Below are positions 36,401 to 46,956 of a stretch of 64,000 bases of DNA, piece after piece; within the stretch, counting starts at the first letter, position 1, and every line of letters starts with the position of its first letter. Below the pieces are notes generated by a model, which saw only the letters and a list, made by a program, of their open reading frames with translations, was not told the origin of the DNA and made no database searches. The position numbers and the translations under genes were made by a program. This DNA is from Trametes villosa (taxonomy: Eukaryota > Basidiomycota > Agaricomycetes > Polyporales > Polyporaceae): NCBI GenBank assembly GCA_002964805.2, contig PUDQ02000001.1, positions 5,232,001-5,296,000 on the forward strand. Reading direction: 5' to 3'.

Positions 36401-37992
36401 CGGCGCGACGCGTGGCGCGGCGGTGACGCGTTGGCGCACGCGTAGCCGAGTTCGTACGTGCCTTACGCACGTTTCGCAAGCGTTTTGCGGGCGCGGGCGT
36501 ACCGTGGCGGCGTGCGCAAAGACGACCACCTCGAGGGCGGTGGCCGGTGGCACACGTGCCCGACACCGTCTCCGACGACGGTGCACGGCTTCGACGCGGC
36601 TGGGGTCAGCAAAGCGGTGCATTAGGCATATCTACAGTACAAAACGGGGCGGGGCCAGGTAAGTACCCGCCGTGTAGCGCGCTGTCTGGGCGCGGGCCGC
36701 CTGAAAAAGCGATCCCGTCAGCGCAGATCGCGTCCGGACGCCTCAAAAACTCACCCGAAGCGTGCAGCAGCCGGCGTGCGCCGCCCGTAGCACAGGCGCG
36801 GCGGGGCATCGGCGAGGCGGGGCGGGAGGTCAGCGGTAAGGCGGCCGGAGAGCCGGCCGTCTGCGCGGCGCGGGACTTGCGTGGCGCGCGTGCGCGTGCA
36901 ACGGCAGCGTCGTGGAGATGCTCGGCATGTCTTGGAAACGTGGCGAGGGCGGGCGGTGAGATGGGAGTGTGGTGGGAGGACGGCATGGGCGTACCTGCAG
37001 CCGTGCGCCGCGAACGCCGTCCGTCCCTCGATTCCCCATGCCCCGACGCCTGCCGCTGGCGGTATGTCGGGGGCGTCGTTGTGCATTGTATGCGGGTCTT
37101 TCGCGGCTTTCTACGCGAGTGTGCACGCGAGAACGGGCGATTGGGTGGGCGGGCGGTGCGAAAATAGGATGCTGTGAGCGGAAATCGGACCCGGACACGC
37201 TGTAAACGTACCTGTAGCACCGTTATCATATCCTCGTCCCGCATCCATCGTCGTCGCAAGCGCCGCTTGAGTGGGAATGTCGGGGTGTCGAGGGAAGACG
37301 CGGCCGGGGAGGCGTTCGTGCGCCGGCGGTTCCGCTTGCACGGCGCATGCGGCGGCTTTGCGCGCGCAACGGCGGCATCCGACACGTCTGCTCGACGTGT
37401 CTTGAGCGTGCCGAAGCGGGGCGTTGAGGGACGCGATGGGAGGATGGCGTTCTTGCGAGCGTGGGGGGCGGATTCGGGCAGGCGTGTTGCTCACCCGTTT
37501 CGCGTCCGTTCCGGCCGTGCTTTTGCAGGCATATGCGGGGTGGCATTACAGGTCGCCTAGAGAGGTGTGGGTGTATGCGCGTGAGGGCTAGAGAGGGGCG
37601 TTGAGGAAACGGGCGTCATGAGAGCAAAGAACGCGCCGCCAGGAGCTGAGTTCGCGTCGGGCGGGGCCAGAAACTCACCTGAGTGTACTTCAGGGTGTGC
37701 CCGAGCTATTCGCACCATTCGCACGATGGGAGTCGCGGTCCAACGGACGGGAGGAGCGGAAAGGGGTGGGGGCGCGTGGAGTTGAGCGGCGTGTTCGTGC
37801 TTGCAGAGGCAGCATCGTGCATGTATGTGAAGTCGAGCGTGCGACTTTGAGCGCGGGGCGGTGGACGGCGGGCGCGGGGCGTCGGGCGGAAGAGCGAGGG
37901 CGGGGCGTGGAGAGCAGGCGGAGAGGGGAGGGCGGCGGCGAAGGCAGGGCGAGGGCGCAGAGAGAGAGAGGGAGGGAAAAAGAGCGGGAGGG
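27425..37992. repeat. GC-rich degenerate tandem array, period about 450-465 bp, gene-free
   Basis: No gene with introns or recognised family can be built in these 10.6 kb. Landmarks recur at regular spacing. CGCCTATT-type boxes with nearby GAAACT lie near 27915, 28388, 28828, 29321 and 29680. GTACGTAC-type boxes lie at 28561, 29013 (variant), 29520 and 29902, then at 30643. Boxes CGACGCG + T-run + CCGGATC lie near 34411, 34856, 35324, 35784 and 36246. The words TGAAACTT next to GTACGTAC occur at both 29.5 and 35.8 kb, tying the two halves to one family. The part from 31 to 34 kb is the most degraded and carries a foldback. Hand-counted lines (36061, 36181) are about 78-82% GC, against about 45% in a line near 44 kb. 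The long frames here reflect base composition. Function is unknown. Confidence 0.75.
31214..31291. repeat. 78-bp foldback (near-perfect hairpin)
   Basis: The left arm AGAAGTGGAGG...GGTGTGGGCAG pairs with the right arm CTGCTCCTCACACC...CCTCCACTTCT, with about 36 bases per arm and a 4-base loop. A weaker outer inverted pair (TAGGCTGT at 31049 and its complement near 31310) might mark the ends of a roughly 275-bp element. The surrounding 31.06-31.35 kb is less GC-rich than the array, so it may be an insertion. Confidence 0.65.
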
Positions 37993-38028
37993 CGCCAGGG
38001 GCTCATGGTTGAAGAGCACCGGTTCACT
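37993..38028 (-). pseudogene. Fragment of velvet exon 2
   Basis: 35 bases of the parent exon (25241-25275) recur here with one or two changes; on the minus strand they still read EPVLFNHGP. The rest of the velvet gene, including the first exon, is absent. It marks the left breakpoint of the duplication. Confidence 0.8.
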
Positions 38029-40220
38029 AGCGCTGGGCGTGAGTACGGGCGTCGCTTCACAGCCGCTGCAAGTGAATAGCGGCGAGGGCGATGCGGTCAG
38101 CGTGAGTACGTTGAGCTATGTGGGGCGTCGACGCGTGCAGGACCGTCGAGGGTGCAGAGCAAGTGGACATTAATACGAGACCTGCCAGGCCGTACATTGT
38201 GCCGTCGCTGCAACAGGCGTTCGGCCACACCAGCTCGCGCCCCTACGTCGTTTCTTAGTCACCCACGTTCTTACCCCCCATATCGGGAACGTATGCTCGA
38301 CTCGGCCATCGTGGGTATCTTTCCAGCCACTCCCGCCGGGATTCTGCTCGGCCGCACAGCGCGCGAAGTGCCGATTCGTGCCAGCCCAGGCACGATAGAG
38401 TGCCTCGCTTCGGACACAGATCCACTATAACCCCAGTGGTTGGTCTCGGACACGTACGCAGTGGATCGTATGTGACACATGCGCAAACCTAGATACACGG
38501 GGGTCAGAAAGCTGCGGTGAGAATTAGGAACAGCGGGGACATTTTGCGACAGCGACTGCATCGAGCAACGCCGTTACTCCCCACCGGATGTCGAGAAAAG
38601 CCTCATGACGGGGAGAGGCGCAGGAGCGGGGAAACGTAGTGCTGCGCGGTGTCTATCAATAGGAAGGTTCGTCGGAGAACCTTCCTCGAACGTCCACCGG
38701 TTCCGGAGGTTTGCGCGACATAGGGGTGTCCTTGTCAACCCAAGCGCTGATAATCGGCAATACGTCCCGGGACGAAGGTGCACAGACCACGGAGTGTTCG
38801 CGGGAACGCGGAGCCGAGGTGGAACGTACAGAACACGTAGCGCGGCTTTCCCGCAAGGCCGAAACATTGACTTGCAAGCAGAACCTTCCAGCCATGATGC
38901 ATGTGCATGAGTGCTGGGCTGCGGCCGAGCCTGCACGTCAAATACTATCAATTAGTCAAGACTCAACTCGCCAGTCAACGCATCGCCGGAATGCAACAAG
39001 AGCAATAGAGAGGATAGACGATAGACTAGTTCTCGTCTCTTCTGTAAAGGCCAACCTTCATCGGAAGCGACGATTTCCCGCCGTACTTGCCGACGGAGGG
39101 GAAGCGAACGCCGCCCAGATTCCAGATGATCGGTTGCTTGCTCTTCTCGAAGGTGAAGTTGGCGAGCAGGAGGGACAGAATGACCTCTGCAACGATGTTA
39201 GTGGCTTGGAACACCGGTACTAGATGGTGGTTAACTCACTCATCTCGAGCTGGGAGAACTTGAAGCCGCTGTAGAGGCGTAGGTCAGTTACACACCGTGA
39301 TAAAGGACGGGGGGGGGACTAACATGCACGCGCGTCCACCGCCGAGGAAAGTCATCCTGCGGCACCGCCGTGTTTAGTATCCGCTGGCTGCAGGGGATTT
39401 AGATGGCTTACAGGTTGGAGTATACACCCGGGATCTTCGCCTCGGTAACGGTTTCCGGAAGGGGCGAGAGCCAGCGCTCGGGCTTCCACTCATACGCGTC
39501 CTCGCCCCAGATCGCCTTGTTGCGGTTGCAGTTCAGAAGGCCCGCGACGACCACAGTGTCTTTCGGCAAGTGGATCTCGCTGATCGACGAGCCGTCGCGG
39601 CCGCGAACGGGATGCGCGAGCGGGAGAACAACGTCCTTGCGGGTCCTGAACGGGACAGCTATCAGCGCGCGCAACAGCCGACGGGAGAGATTATATGGCT
39701 TACTCTCGGAATACTTGGGTCACCGGTGCATCGCTAAATCGAAGTGAGTCTCTAGCCATTGGGGCGCGTAGGATAAGATAGAACATACATTCTCAGGGTC
39801 TCGCGGCAGACCGCCTCCAACAGCGGGAGGTTCATGAGCTCGTCGAACTCGAGACCTTTGTCCGCACCGGCGTTGATGATCTCTTCGCGGAGCTTCTGCT
39901 GGATGTCTGGATTCTCGGCCAGGTGCGACATTATGAGCGAGAGCGAGTTCGAGGTGGTGTCCATCGCAGCCAGGATCAGCGTGCTGTACACGAATTGTGA
40001 GCACTCGGCGAGAGGGGGGGCGAGCGTCACAGCTGAAGTGATGTATGCACACCTCATTTGCCCGATGAGCTCCTCCTCCTCGAGCTTGTCCTCCCCCGAA
40101 GCCTCCATATTGGCCTTCACTGAAATCCTGTAGCATCAGCAACACCGCATCAAGCACACAGCGCAGTGTGTACGTACGCAGCGTGCTCATGATATCCTTG
40201 CCGTCGCCCACCTGCTTCCC
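37993..40220. repeat. Segmental duplication, copy B
   Basis: Direct repeat of 25241-27424. It begins inside a copy of velvet exon 2, jumps at 38028/38031 over the counterpart of 25276-25433, and continues through the intergenic block and the P450 exons 14 to 7. Past 40012 the match is interrupted because copy A carries a deletion. Confidence 0.9.
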
Positions 40221-41410
40221 GATCGTCTCCCCGCGCTCGACCAACACCTTCTTATCCGCATATATCTCGTTCGACCGCTTCCAGAGGACGTCAGACAACT
40301 TGATGAGCCCCTGGACGCCTTCGTGCGGTACCAGCGCAATAACCCGACGGCCGATACCCGCCAGCCGCACGGTGGGCAGGTACGGCAGGACCCGTCTCAG
40401 GATCGCGGCTTTCGCCATCCCGGCGCTGTATGCGTGGTCAGATCGGGCGCATGGGCGGTACAATAGGCACGTACCCGAACCCCTTCAGAGCGGACGCGTA
40501 CTCGTCCGCCCGGTCGCTCACGAGCGGGTCGAAGGAGTATCCGAGCCCGGCTTGGCCGACGAACTCAAGCGCCGTGCGGCCCATCCACTCGGCGATGTCG
40601 ACCTCGGCGGGCCCGCCGTGCACCCGCGCCTCGATGGCCTTGACGAGCTACATTGAAAGGAATTGTTAGATCAATGTGCACAACGCGGGGCGAGCAGAAG
40701 CCGACGTACGAGTTTTCCGACGTCGTAGAAGATGGGGAGCATGTGGCGCATATGCTTCGGCGAGAAGACGGGGTTGAGCATCTTCCGCTGCTTGCGGTGG
40801 TGGTCGCCTAGTACACATATGCGCGTCAGCCTGGTCCACATGGGGCATGAGACACTAGCGTAGGATACCTACCCAAAGTCGACAGCAGGCCTTTCCCAAG
40901 GACGAGCTCGTTGCTCCTGTAAATGATGAGCTACTAGAACACCAAGACGCGTGCCGCAGTACAGCGTACCTGATGAAGAAGCGACCCTCCTCGAACGTGT
41001 GCTGGTCTTTCACCAGGATGTGGTGCAGCGCGCTCGGGTCGAAGACGTAGAGTATTTTGGACTAGTAGCATGTCACTCAGAACGCATGGTGAATCGTACG
41101 GGAGGAGAACTTACGCCGAAGGATCCTTGGAGCGCTGCGATACCCGGGTAGCTTTCGACGAGGTGGTCGTGGAACGGCAGCGCGTCCAGCGCGAGCAGCT
41201 GCTTCAGGTTACCTGATAGCAGGGAAGCGGAATAAGCGGCTGATCTACAGGGGAGTTACGGTGCACATGCGTACCGTATATGAATGAGCTCGAAGGCGGG
41301 CCGGGGAGGTTGTCCAGAGTCGACTTTCCGGTCCAGCTGCGAAACAGCGTCCAGAGCAGCCATACGAGGCCGCAGATGACCGAGGCCTCAGCGAATGGAA
41401 TCGTAGGCAT
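39026..41410 (-). CDS. Cytochrome P450 monooxygenase (intact copy)
   Basis: 14 exons join in frame to 545 aa: 41275-41410, 41115-41212, 40970-41061, 40873-40916, 40710-40807, 40475-40647, 40178-40425, 40053-40119, 39789-39983, 39704-39733, 39412-39645, 39324-39356, 39240-39268 and 39026-39186. An N-terminal membrane anchor (VICGLVWLLWTLF) is followed by the proline hinge LPGPP, the I-helix AAMDTT, the K-helix ETLR, WKPERW and the haem loop FLGGGRACIGF with ligand Cys482. The fold and splice pattern resemble basidiomycete CYP5150/CYP5144-type enzymes, a tentative clan call. The enzyme is expected in the ER membrane, receiving electrons from a P450 reductase; the substrate is unknown. A TATA box lies 120 bases upstream. 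Its 3' half is duplicated at 26.4-27.4 kb. Confidence 0.93.
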
Positions 41411-41529
41411 ATCGGTGGTCCCCCGAGGAATAGAAGTGCGCTGAAAATGTATAGAGATCGTCGACAGGCGGGGGGTATAGCAGGAAGAAGACGGCTGTGG
41501 TTGCAAGACCCAGAGGGCCGTCATGGACG

Positions 41530-41536
41530 CTTTATA
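41530..41536 (-). promoter_or_regulatory. TATA box of the intact P450
   Basis: TATAAAG on the minus strand, 120-126 bases upstream of the ATG at 41410. Confidence 0.5.
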
Positions 41537-42484
41537 CCATGGAGGCCTGTCCGACGAATGTCACTGCGCCAAGTCATCCAGGAGGAGATGTCCATTCGCA
41601 GCGGTGTGATCCCACGCAGAGCATGGCAAATCTTATCTGGCTACATATGCGATATGACTGTCGCCTCTGCATGCTGCCCTTCTGCACGGCGAACCATGGC
41701 AAGACTGCGAGGGCATCAACAGAGGACCCATGCGGCGGCAGTGTGCCCACTGACCTATTCTGTCAAACGCGGGGAGTCAGTACGTTTAAGCGCATAGCAG
41801 GTAAAGATCATATTAGAACGCACGCATAAAGGCCTGCAAGGGTGGGTGCGATGCCCTCGGGTGTGAGAGGGCGCATCGGACGAGTGAGAAGGGTGCAAAG
41901 TCAAGCCGTCCACGTACTCCGAATCTGCGAAGCGCGCCACGAGGATGCATTCTCACGGTTAGTGTTTAGGCTGCAAGTCAATATTATGTAAGTAGCCAGA
42001 TCAGCATTCCCGTACAACAGTCGTTACCAGCTGTTAGTAGTACTAGTAGGTCCCTAGTGCACTGTGCTACTCTCTCAATGTCAACGTCCATGACAGGCTC
42101 CCCTCGACTCGGAAACCTGGACCTGCCTTGCTGGGTTTAGATGCAGTAACGACATGCAAATCCATTCGTCCGAAGACCCACCGCCCCATCACGCGGCGAC
42201 CGGCCACCCTGCTCTAACATACAGCTGACATTCCCAAGAAAACTCAACTCTGCTGAGGCCCGCAGCTGCTTGATTCCCTCGTCAACTTTCAGCGCCCAAC
42301 GCCCACCCCGTCGGGGCGCCACGAACCGCGACTGAGCCGTATGGCGACCCGAGGGTGTACCATGTAGTAAGCGTTTGCGGCAGGACTACAGTGTTACACA
42401 GGGCTGGAGCCGCCGACCTTGACCTCGCTAGCCGACCCCGAAGCGACCGACATCTGCTGTGCGTCGTCGTACGAGGGTATGTCT
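41537..42484. other. Intergenic region, no gene seen
   Basis: P450 5' flank and DUF6534-gene 3' flank. Nothing is supported. Confidence 0.5.
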
Positions 42485-44621
42485 TTACGAAGCAAAATCG
42501 AGACCTACCTGTTGAGCGTCCCATTGGTATGATGCCGTTTGAAGCGTATCGTGCCGGGTGGTGTCGCATTTGAAACTGGTCATCGTGATCGCCTCGGGCT
42601 CCAACAGGGCCTCGTTAAGAGAGAGGCGGGTATTCAGCCTGCAGCCATCCAAACGTTTAGGGATCAGCGGTAGAGACGGGTTGGCAATAAAGCGAGAGGC
42701 GCACACCGCGAGGACTGAGTTGGCATAGACTAGAAGAGAGAGAGAGAGTACGTTAGTTTCGTAGCGAACAGACGTCATGCAGTTTGCGACCTACCTCCCG
42801 CTTCGACGATCGAGATGCCGACGTCTATCAGGGCGTTGGGATATGCCAGAGACTGTGTAAGCGTGTAAGCAGGATGCAGGGTGAGACTATGGGTGACTCG
42901 TACGAATGCCAGGCAGAGTGCGTCGACGATTCTGGCGGAATACGATTGTCGCTGAGCATCCGATGCGATTTAGGATAGTAAAACAGACACCTTACACGGT
43001 TAAAAGGCCTGTACGTATGTGGTCCAATAAATGTCGGACACCTTTGTGCAATTCCACGCACCTGTATTTACTGCGTACTGGATGAGACGGTCGATGACAT
43101 GGTCGGTCCTACATCGATGTAACCGCGGTCAATACACAGAATGTTTGTGCTTATGTATGCTGCTCACTGCTTCAGACCCGTTCGGCTATCCCTCAGGACG
43201 AATATCAGGACGCTCGTCGTGAGCAGGTCGGAGATCATGGTTGCAGCGAACCCGGAGTCCTCGTACTTTCGCTACACACGCCTGAGCTTAGCCATGTCCT
43301 TTCGAGTCATAGGCAAACCCAGGCTCGTGCTCACCTCAGAGGTGACCCATTTCTGGAATGTCGGTACCCTGAATCTGAAGGTAGTAAATGCTAGAGTCAG
43401 CGATGCTTTACCGTGTCCTAGTTGAGGCTATTGTACTTGCCCGTCTACGGAGGCGACTGAGAAGGGACCCCGGTGTTTGCGGAGTCAGATCGCAAATTCC
43501 AGAGGAAGAGAGTGTGAGTAGCTTTACCTATCGCGCATGCTGCCGTTATATGCTCAACTGTGAATTGTGGGATCCGCGAAGCCTCGGTATGTGCTCACCA
43601 AGTCCCGCGATAGCGAAAAGCATCTATCTCGGTGCCGTCAGTAAACATGGCTTCGATGAGAGGAGTGGCCTTGGCGTACAGAAACGATAATCAACGGCTT
43701 ATACTTCGGGCGAACTGTCTAATCTTAGCTGTGACACCGAAAGATGAACACGGCAAGATTCGCGTACGCAGGTACACTCGATAGGCGAAGAAGCTAGGAC
43801 GATGCATCGACAAGTTTGTTCTAGCAACGTATGCGATATACTCACCTTTGCGCGGTGACAATAGCCATGCTCTAGAAGTGCGGTGAGTGATCAGTTGTTC
43901 CATCTAGAGGGTCGATAACACAGAGCTTCGAGAGATTGAAAGGACATACGGTGACCAGCGGTAAAAGCTAAGACGGAAAGGCGATTAGCGCAAGCTTCCC
44001 TTGAACATCCACTCTACCATACGTACCTTAATTGCCCTATATTCCATGTGTTTGATTACTTAGGTGTTCCGCGAACACCACTGAGAAGATGCTTACCACG
44101 TCTGAATTAGGAGGGCGAGTGGGTTGTTATTGTTCGTGATGAGGTAGACGTAGCTGTAACGCAGAGTCGCCATCAAGTAGAGCAGCTGCAAGCTAGTTAC
44201 GAACTGACCAGCTTTGCATACACATCACAATGTGGAGTGTCTCAACAATGCTGCGATACGACTGAAAGACCGTCCAGATAGCGACGCTCAGCTCCGTACT
44301 CACAACAAAGAGATCACCTGGAACACAAGGGGCAGGAGTCAGCCACACATGGCGTCTAACTAATGGTACATACTCACGAAAGTCTTCAAGACGACCTTGT
44401 CGTGAGGGTAGAGCCTGAAGTACCGATACACTTGATGCAAGACGAGTCCATATAGGCTGTCGGATTGCCGCGATGTTAGATCAACTACGTGCAGGAGGAG
44501 GTAAGACGTACATAGACCCACCGAAGGTGCCGACCATGAAGGCGCCAAACGTGTTGTCAAGAGCTGGGAGGGCCGGCGGGGACGCCAAAGGGCCAGAGTC
44601 AGTTGAATCCGTCGAATTCAT
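42485..44621 (-). CDS. Seven-transmembrane protein with DUF6534 domain (some middle exons unresolved)
   Basis: The N-terminal half joins in frame from 11 exons, several only 10-26 nt long: 44512-44621, 44378-44456, 44304-44317, 44229-44250, 44097-44185, 44027-44036, 43950-43967, 43846-43871, 43768-43793, 43680-43714 and 43599-43623. They read ALDNTFGAFMVGTF, YGLVLHQVYRYFRLYP, ETLHILLYLMATLRY, SMAIVTAQSFFAYRVYLL, RPKYKPLIIVS and MLFAIAGLG, in the order typical of DUF6534 proteins. Further exons carry ATMISDLLTTSVLIFVL (43168-43271), TDHVIDRLIQYAVNTG (43062-43108) and YANSVLAV (42485-42729). Two or three junctions between these could not be fixed, so a frameshift is possible. The family is confined to Basidiomycota, lies in membranes and has no known function. 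Confidence 0.72.
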
Positions 44622-44674
44622 CTTCAGGGCGTGACAGTCCTCTGGCACGGCCAGGTTCAGGTGTAAACCAACTG

Positions 44675-44681
44675 TTTTATA
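44675..44681 (-). promoter_or_regulatory. TATA box of the DUF6534 gene
   Basis: TATAAAA on the minus strand, about 55-60 bases upstream of the ATG at 44621. Confidence 0.5.
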
Positions 44682-46956
44682 CCTCCGTGCTCCGCGCTGA
44701 CAGCACGCACGGCGCATCTATCACGTCTAGGGGCAAATATCCGTCAATATGATAAGCACGCTGCATTCGCCGCAATATATCAAAGCTTTTCCGGGAACGG
44801 TAGGGCTCTCACCACAAATTGAGAGGCCACATGTCTCGAGCCAAGTAGGGGTTTATATTCCCTGTTGCCCTAACCTGAATATTATTGCTCGCTACAGTAA
44901 CACTCACACTGAATTCGACTTGAGAACCCGACACAGTCAGGCGCTCCGAGGACAGTATATCAGCGTGGGGCGTGGCGGCTCTGTAACAGGTGTCGCAGTC
45001 AGCCGTGAACGCGTGAACGATGCTATCGTAGCGGCGCACGTTGTGGCGACTGACCTTGTGGCACTCATCCGCTACGTCAGCGCGATTCAACCCTGCATCC
45101 CGGGATTACATCAACATCGTGCGTAGCATCCCAAAAATGCTCTATTGGAGCAGTCATTGGCCGAGGCACCTCGGACGTCCACTGGCAGTGGTGGCGGTCG
45201 CGATCGTGCTCCAGCTTGAGCAAGTTGAACGTGCATCCAAGCTGGTGTCGATATTAGCGCGTATGGCGCTTGTGAGCATAGCCACCGCCCGTGCTCTGAC
45301 TGCAAACCCAAAAGCTCGCGGTTTCCTCCGAACCGCTACTTTCTTCACCTCTGCAGTGTACTACATATTCTGTATGGTTGCGGACATGGCTAGCTTGTGA
45401 AGGCTAGAACCATAAAGACCCCCTCGAGCAAGCCCTGTGCAGTCTTTCCTACGGGGCCTGTCGTCTCCGGCGATGGATGCCACTCCGGATCTCAATTCCG
45501 GATGAGAACAAGACAGCCCAGCTGCGAGAGTGGCGGAGGGGCGGCGGCGGTCAGTCGAACGTTGTCATAGAATGACTTGCGCTGACTCAATGTTTGCCAT
45601 AGAATGATACGCATGCGTGCCCAAGCTTACAGCATCTGAGCAGTGACGGGAATCGCACAACCTCTCTCTCTCAACAACCCTCGAGCCACGCTCTCCACTG
45701 TGTGATGCGGCAAGGTCTCAGTAAGCGCCACTAAAGACTGCGAAGAACCCATGCAACAGCCCTATCAATGCGCCACACACGCCGGGTGGTATGTCACTGC
45801 TTCTCCGCGATAAGGATGTCGACCTCGCCCTGGTGTCGGTACTGCTAATCCTACGATGAAACAGTCGCATCTCCCCTCTCGCACTTCACCGCAGCCGTGC
45901 CGGTATCCAGTCGAACCACGTCCAGCAACCTAGCGACAATTTCCAGCGAGTGCAAGGTTAACTTTTTAGGGTCATCTACGGGCGATACCTCTAGTCTCCG
46001 TCTCTCGAGGGGGGTGCGAAGCCTGCAATTGCGACTAACGCACCTATCTGGAGGAGGTGCGCGCACAGTGGGTACACTGGCATGCAAGACAGGCGGGAAC
46101 GGATGGACCCGCGCGTCGGAACTCGACATCTATCGCCGTATTTGCATTCCTCCTTGGCGGGTATCAACGCGCGCGGCCGGCCCAGTTACAGGTAAGTGCC
46201 TATGCGTTCGTGATTTCTCGCTAACCGACACTTCTTGTACTCGTGCAAGCGCCTTCGCGCTGCATGCTCAGTGCGGACACGCGAGTTTCAGGAAGTTAAT
46301 GGACACGCTTCACATATTACAAGCCACGGGTTACTTGTACAGTCTAGATGCGTCCAAGTACAACGTTAACGCTTGAACATATGCCGACCGGGGATAAGAA
46401 CGGTGTCGTCTATCGTGCATGCGGCATACTTACGCGTCGGTCCGGCATGTTATCGCGAGGAGATAGACGCTACGGCCGGGTTGAGAGGATAGTTGACCAG
46501 TCCATATGTACCACTCAGAGTAAGTATACTGTAGAGCACATATGGATCAGTGAACGCGTCCATGAGGCGGCTGGTGTGCGCATGGGTCTACATGCGCGAT
46601 GCTCTGTAATATAAGTACCACATCGATATCAATTGTTTCAGGTCCAGGAGAGTCCACAGTCGATAGGCACTGCTACGCAGACGTGTATACATAGCCCGAC
46701 TTATAGCAACAGTGATGTGTGATAGATCTACAAAGTCAAAGGAGGGGGATCGTAGTAAACGGCGCGGCAGGGGAGCGGGGATAGCTGTGCGGCGGTGATG
46801 ATGCCACCCGAACGCGTCAGACTCCGCCGCCAGCACCGGAACCAGCTCCCGCAGCCTCGTTCTCACCGCCCGTCCCTTATATTTCATGCACACGCTCCCT
46901 CGTCTGTTCTCACCTATCGCTCTACCTGTATCCGACCCCCCGTAATACTCTGCACA
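44682..46956. other. 2.3-kb region without a supportable gene
   Basis: Two frames look mildly protein-like but cannot be placed: 45041-45400 on plus (ending TATFFTSAVYYIF) and 45851-46129 on minus (ending LEIVARLLDVVRLDTG). Neither shows a family motif or a spliced continuation. They may be remnants. Confidence 0.4.

Noticed and set aside
35670..36622. Overlapping frames of about 300 codons on the minus strand of the array
   Set aside because: Two different frames over the same bases are both long and Arg/Pro-rich, which points to base composition and not to coding.
27425..37992. CRISPR array
   Set aside because: Units are about 460 bp, degenerate, without short identical repeats or unique spacers, and the genome is eukaryotic.
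45041..45400. Possible membrane protein ending TATFFTSAVYYIF
   Set aside because: A single isolated frame with no family resemblance and no plausible spliced partner. Kept only as a note in the gene-free region.
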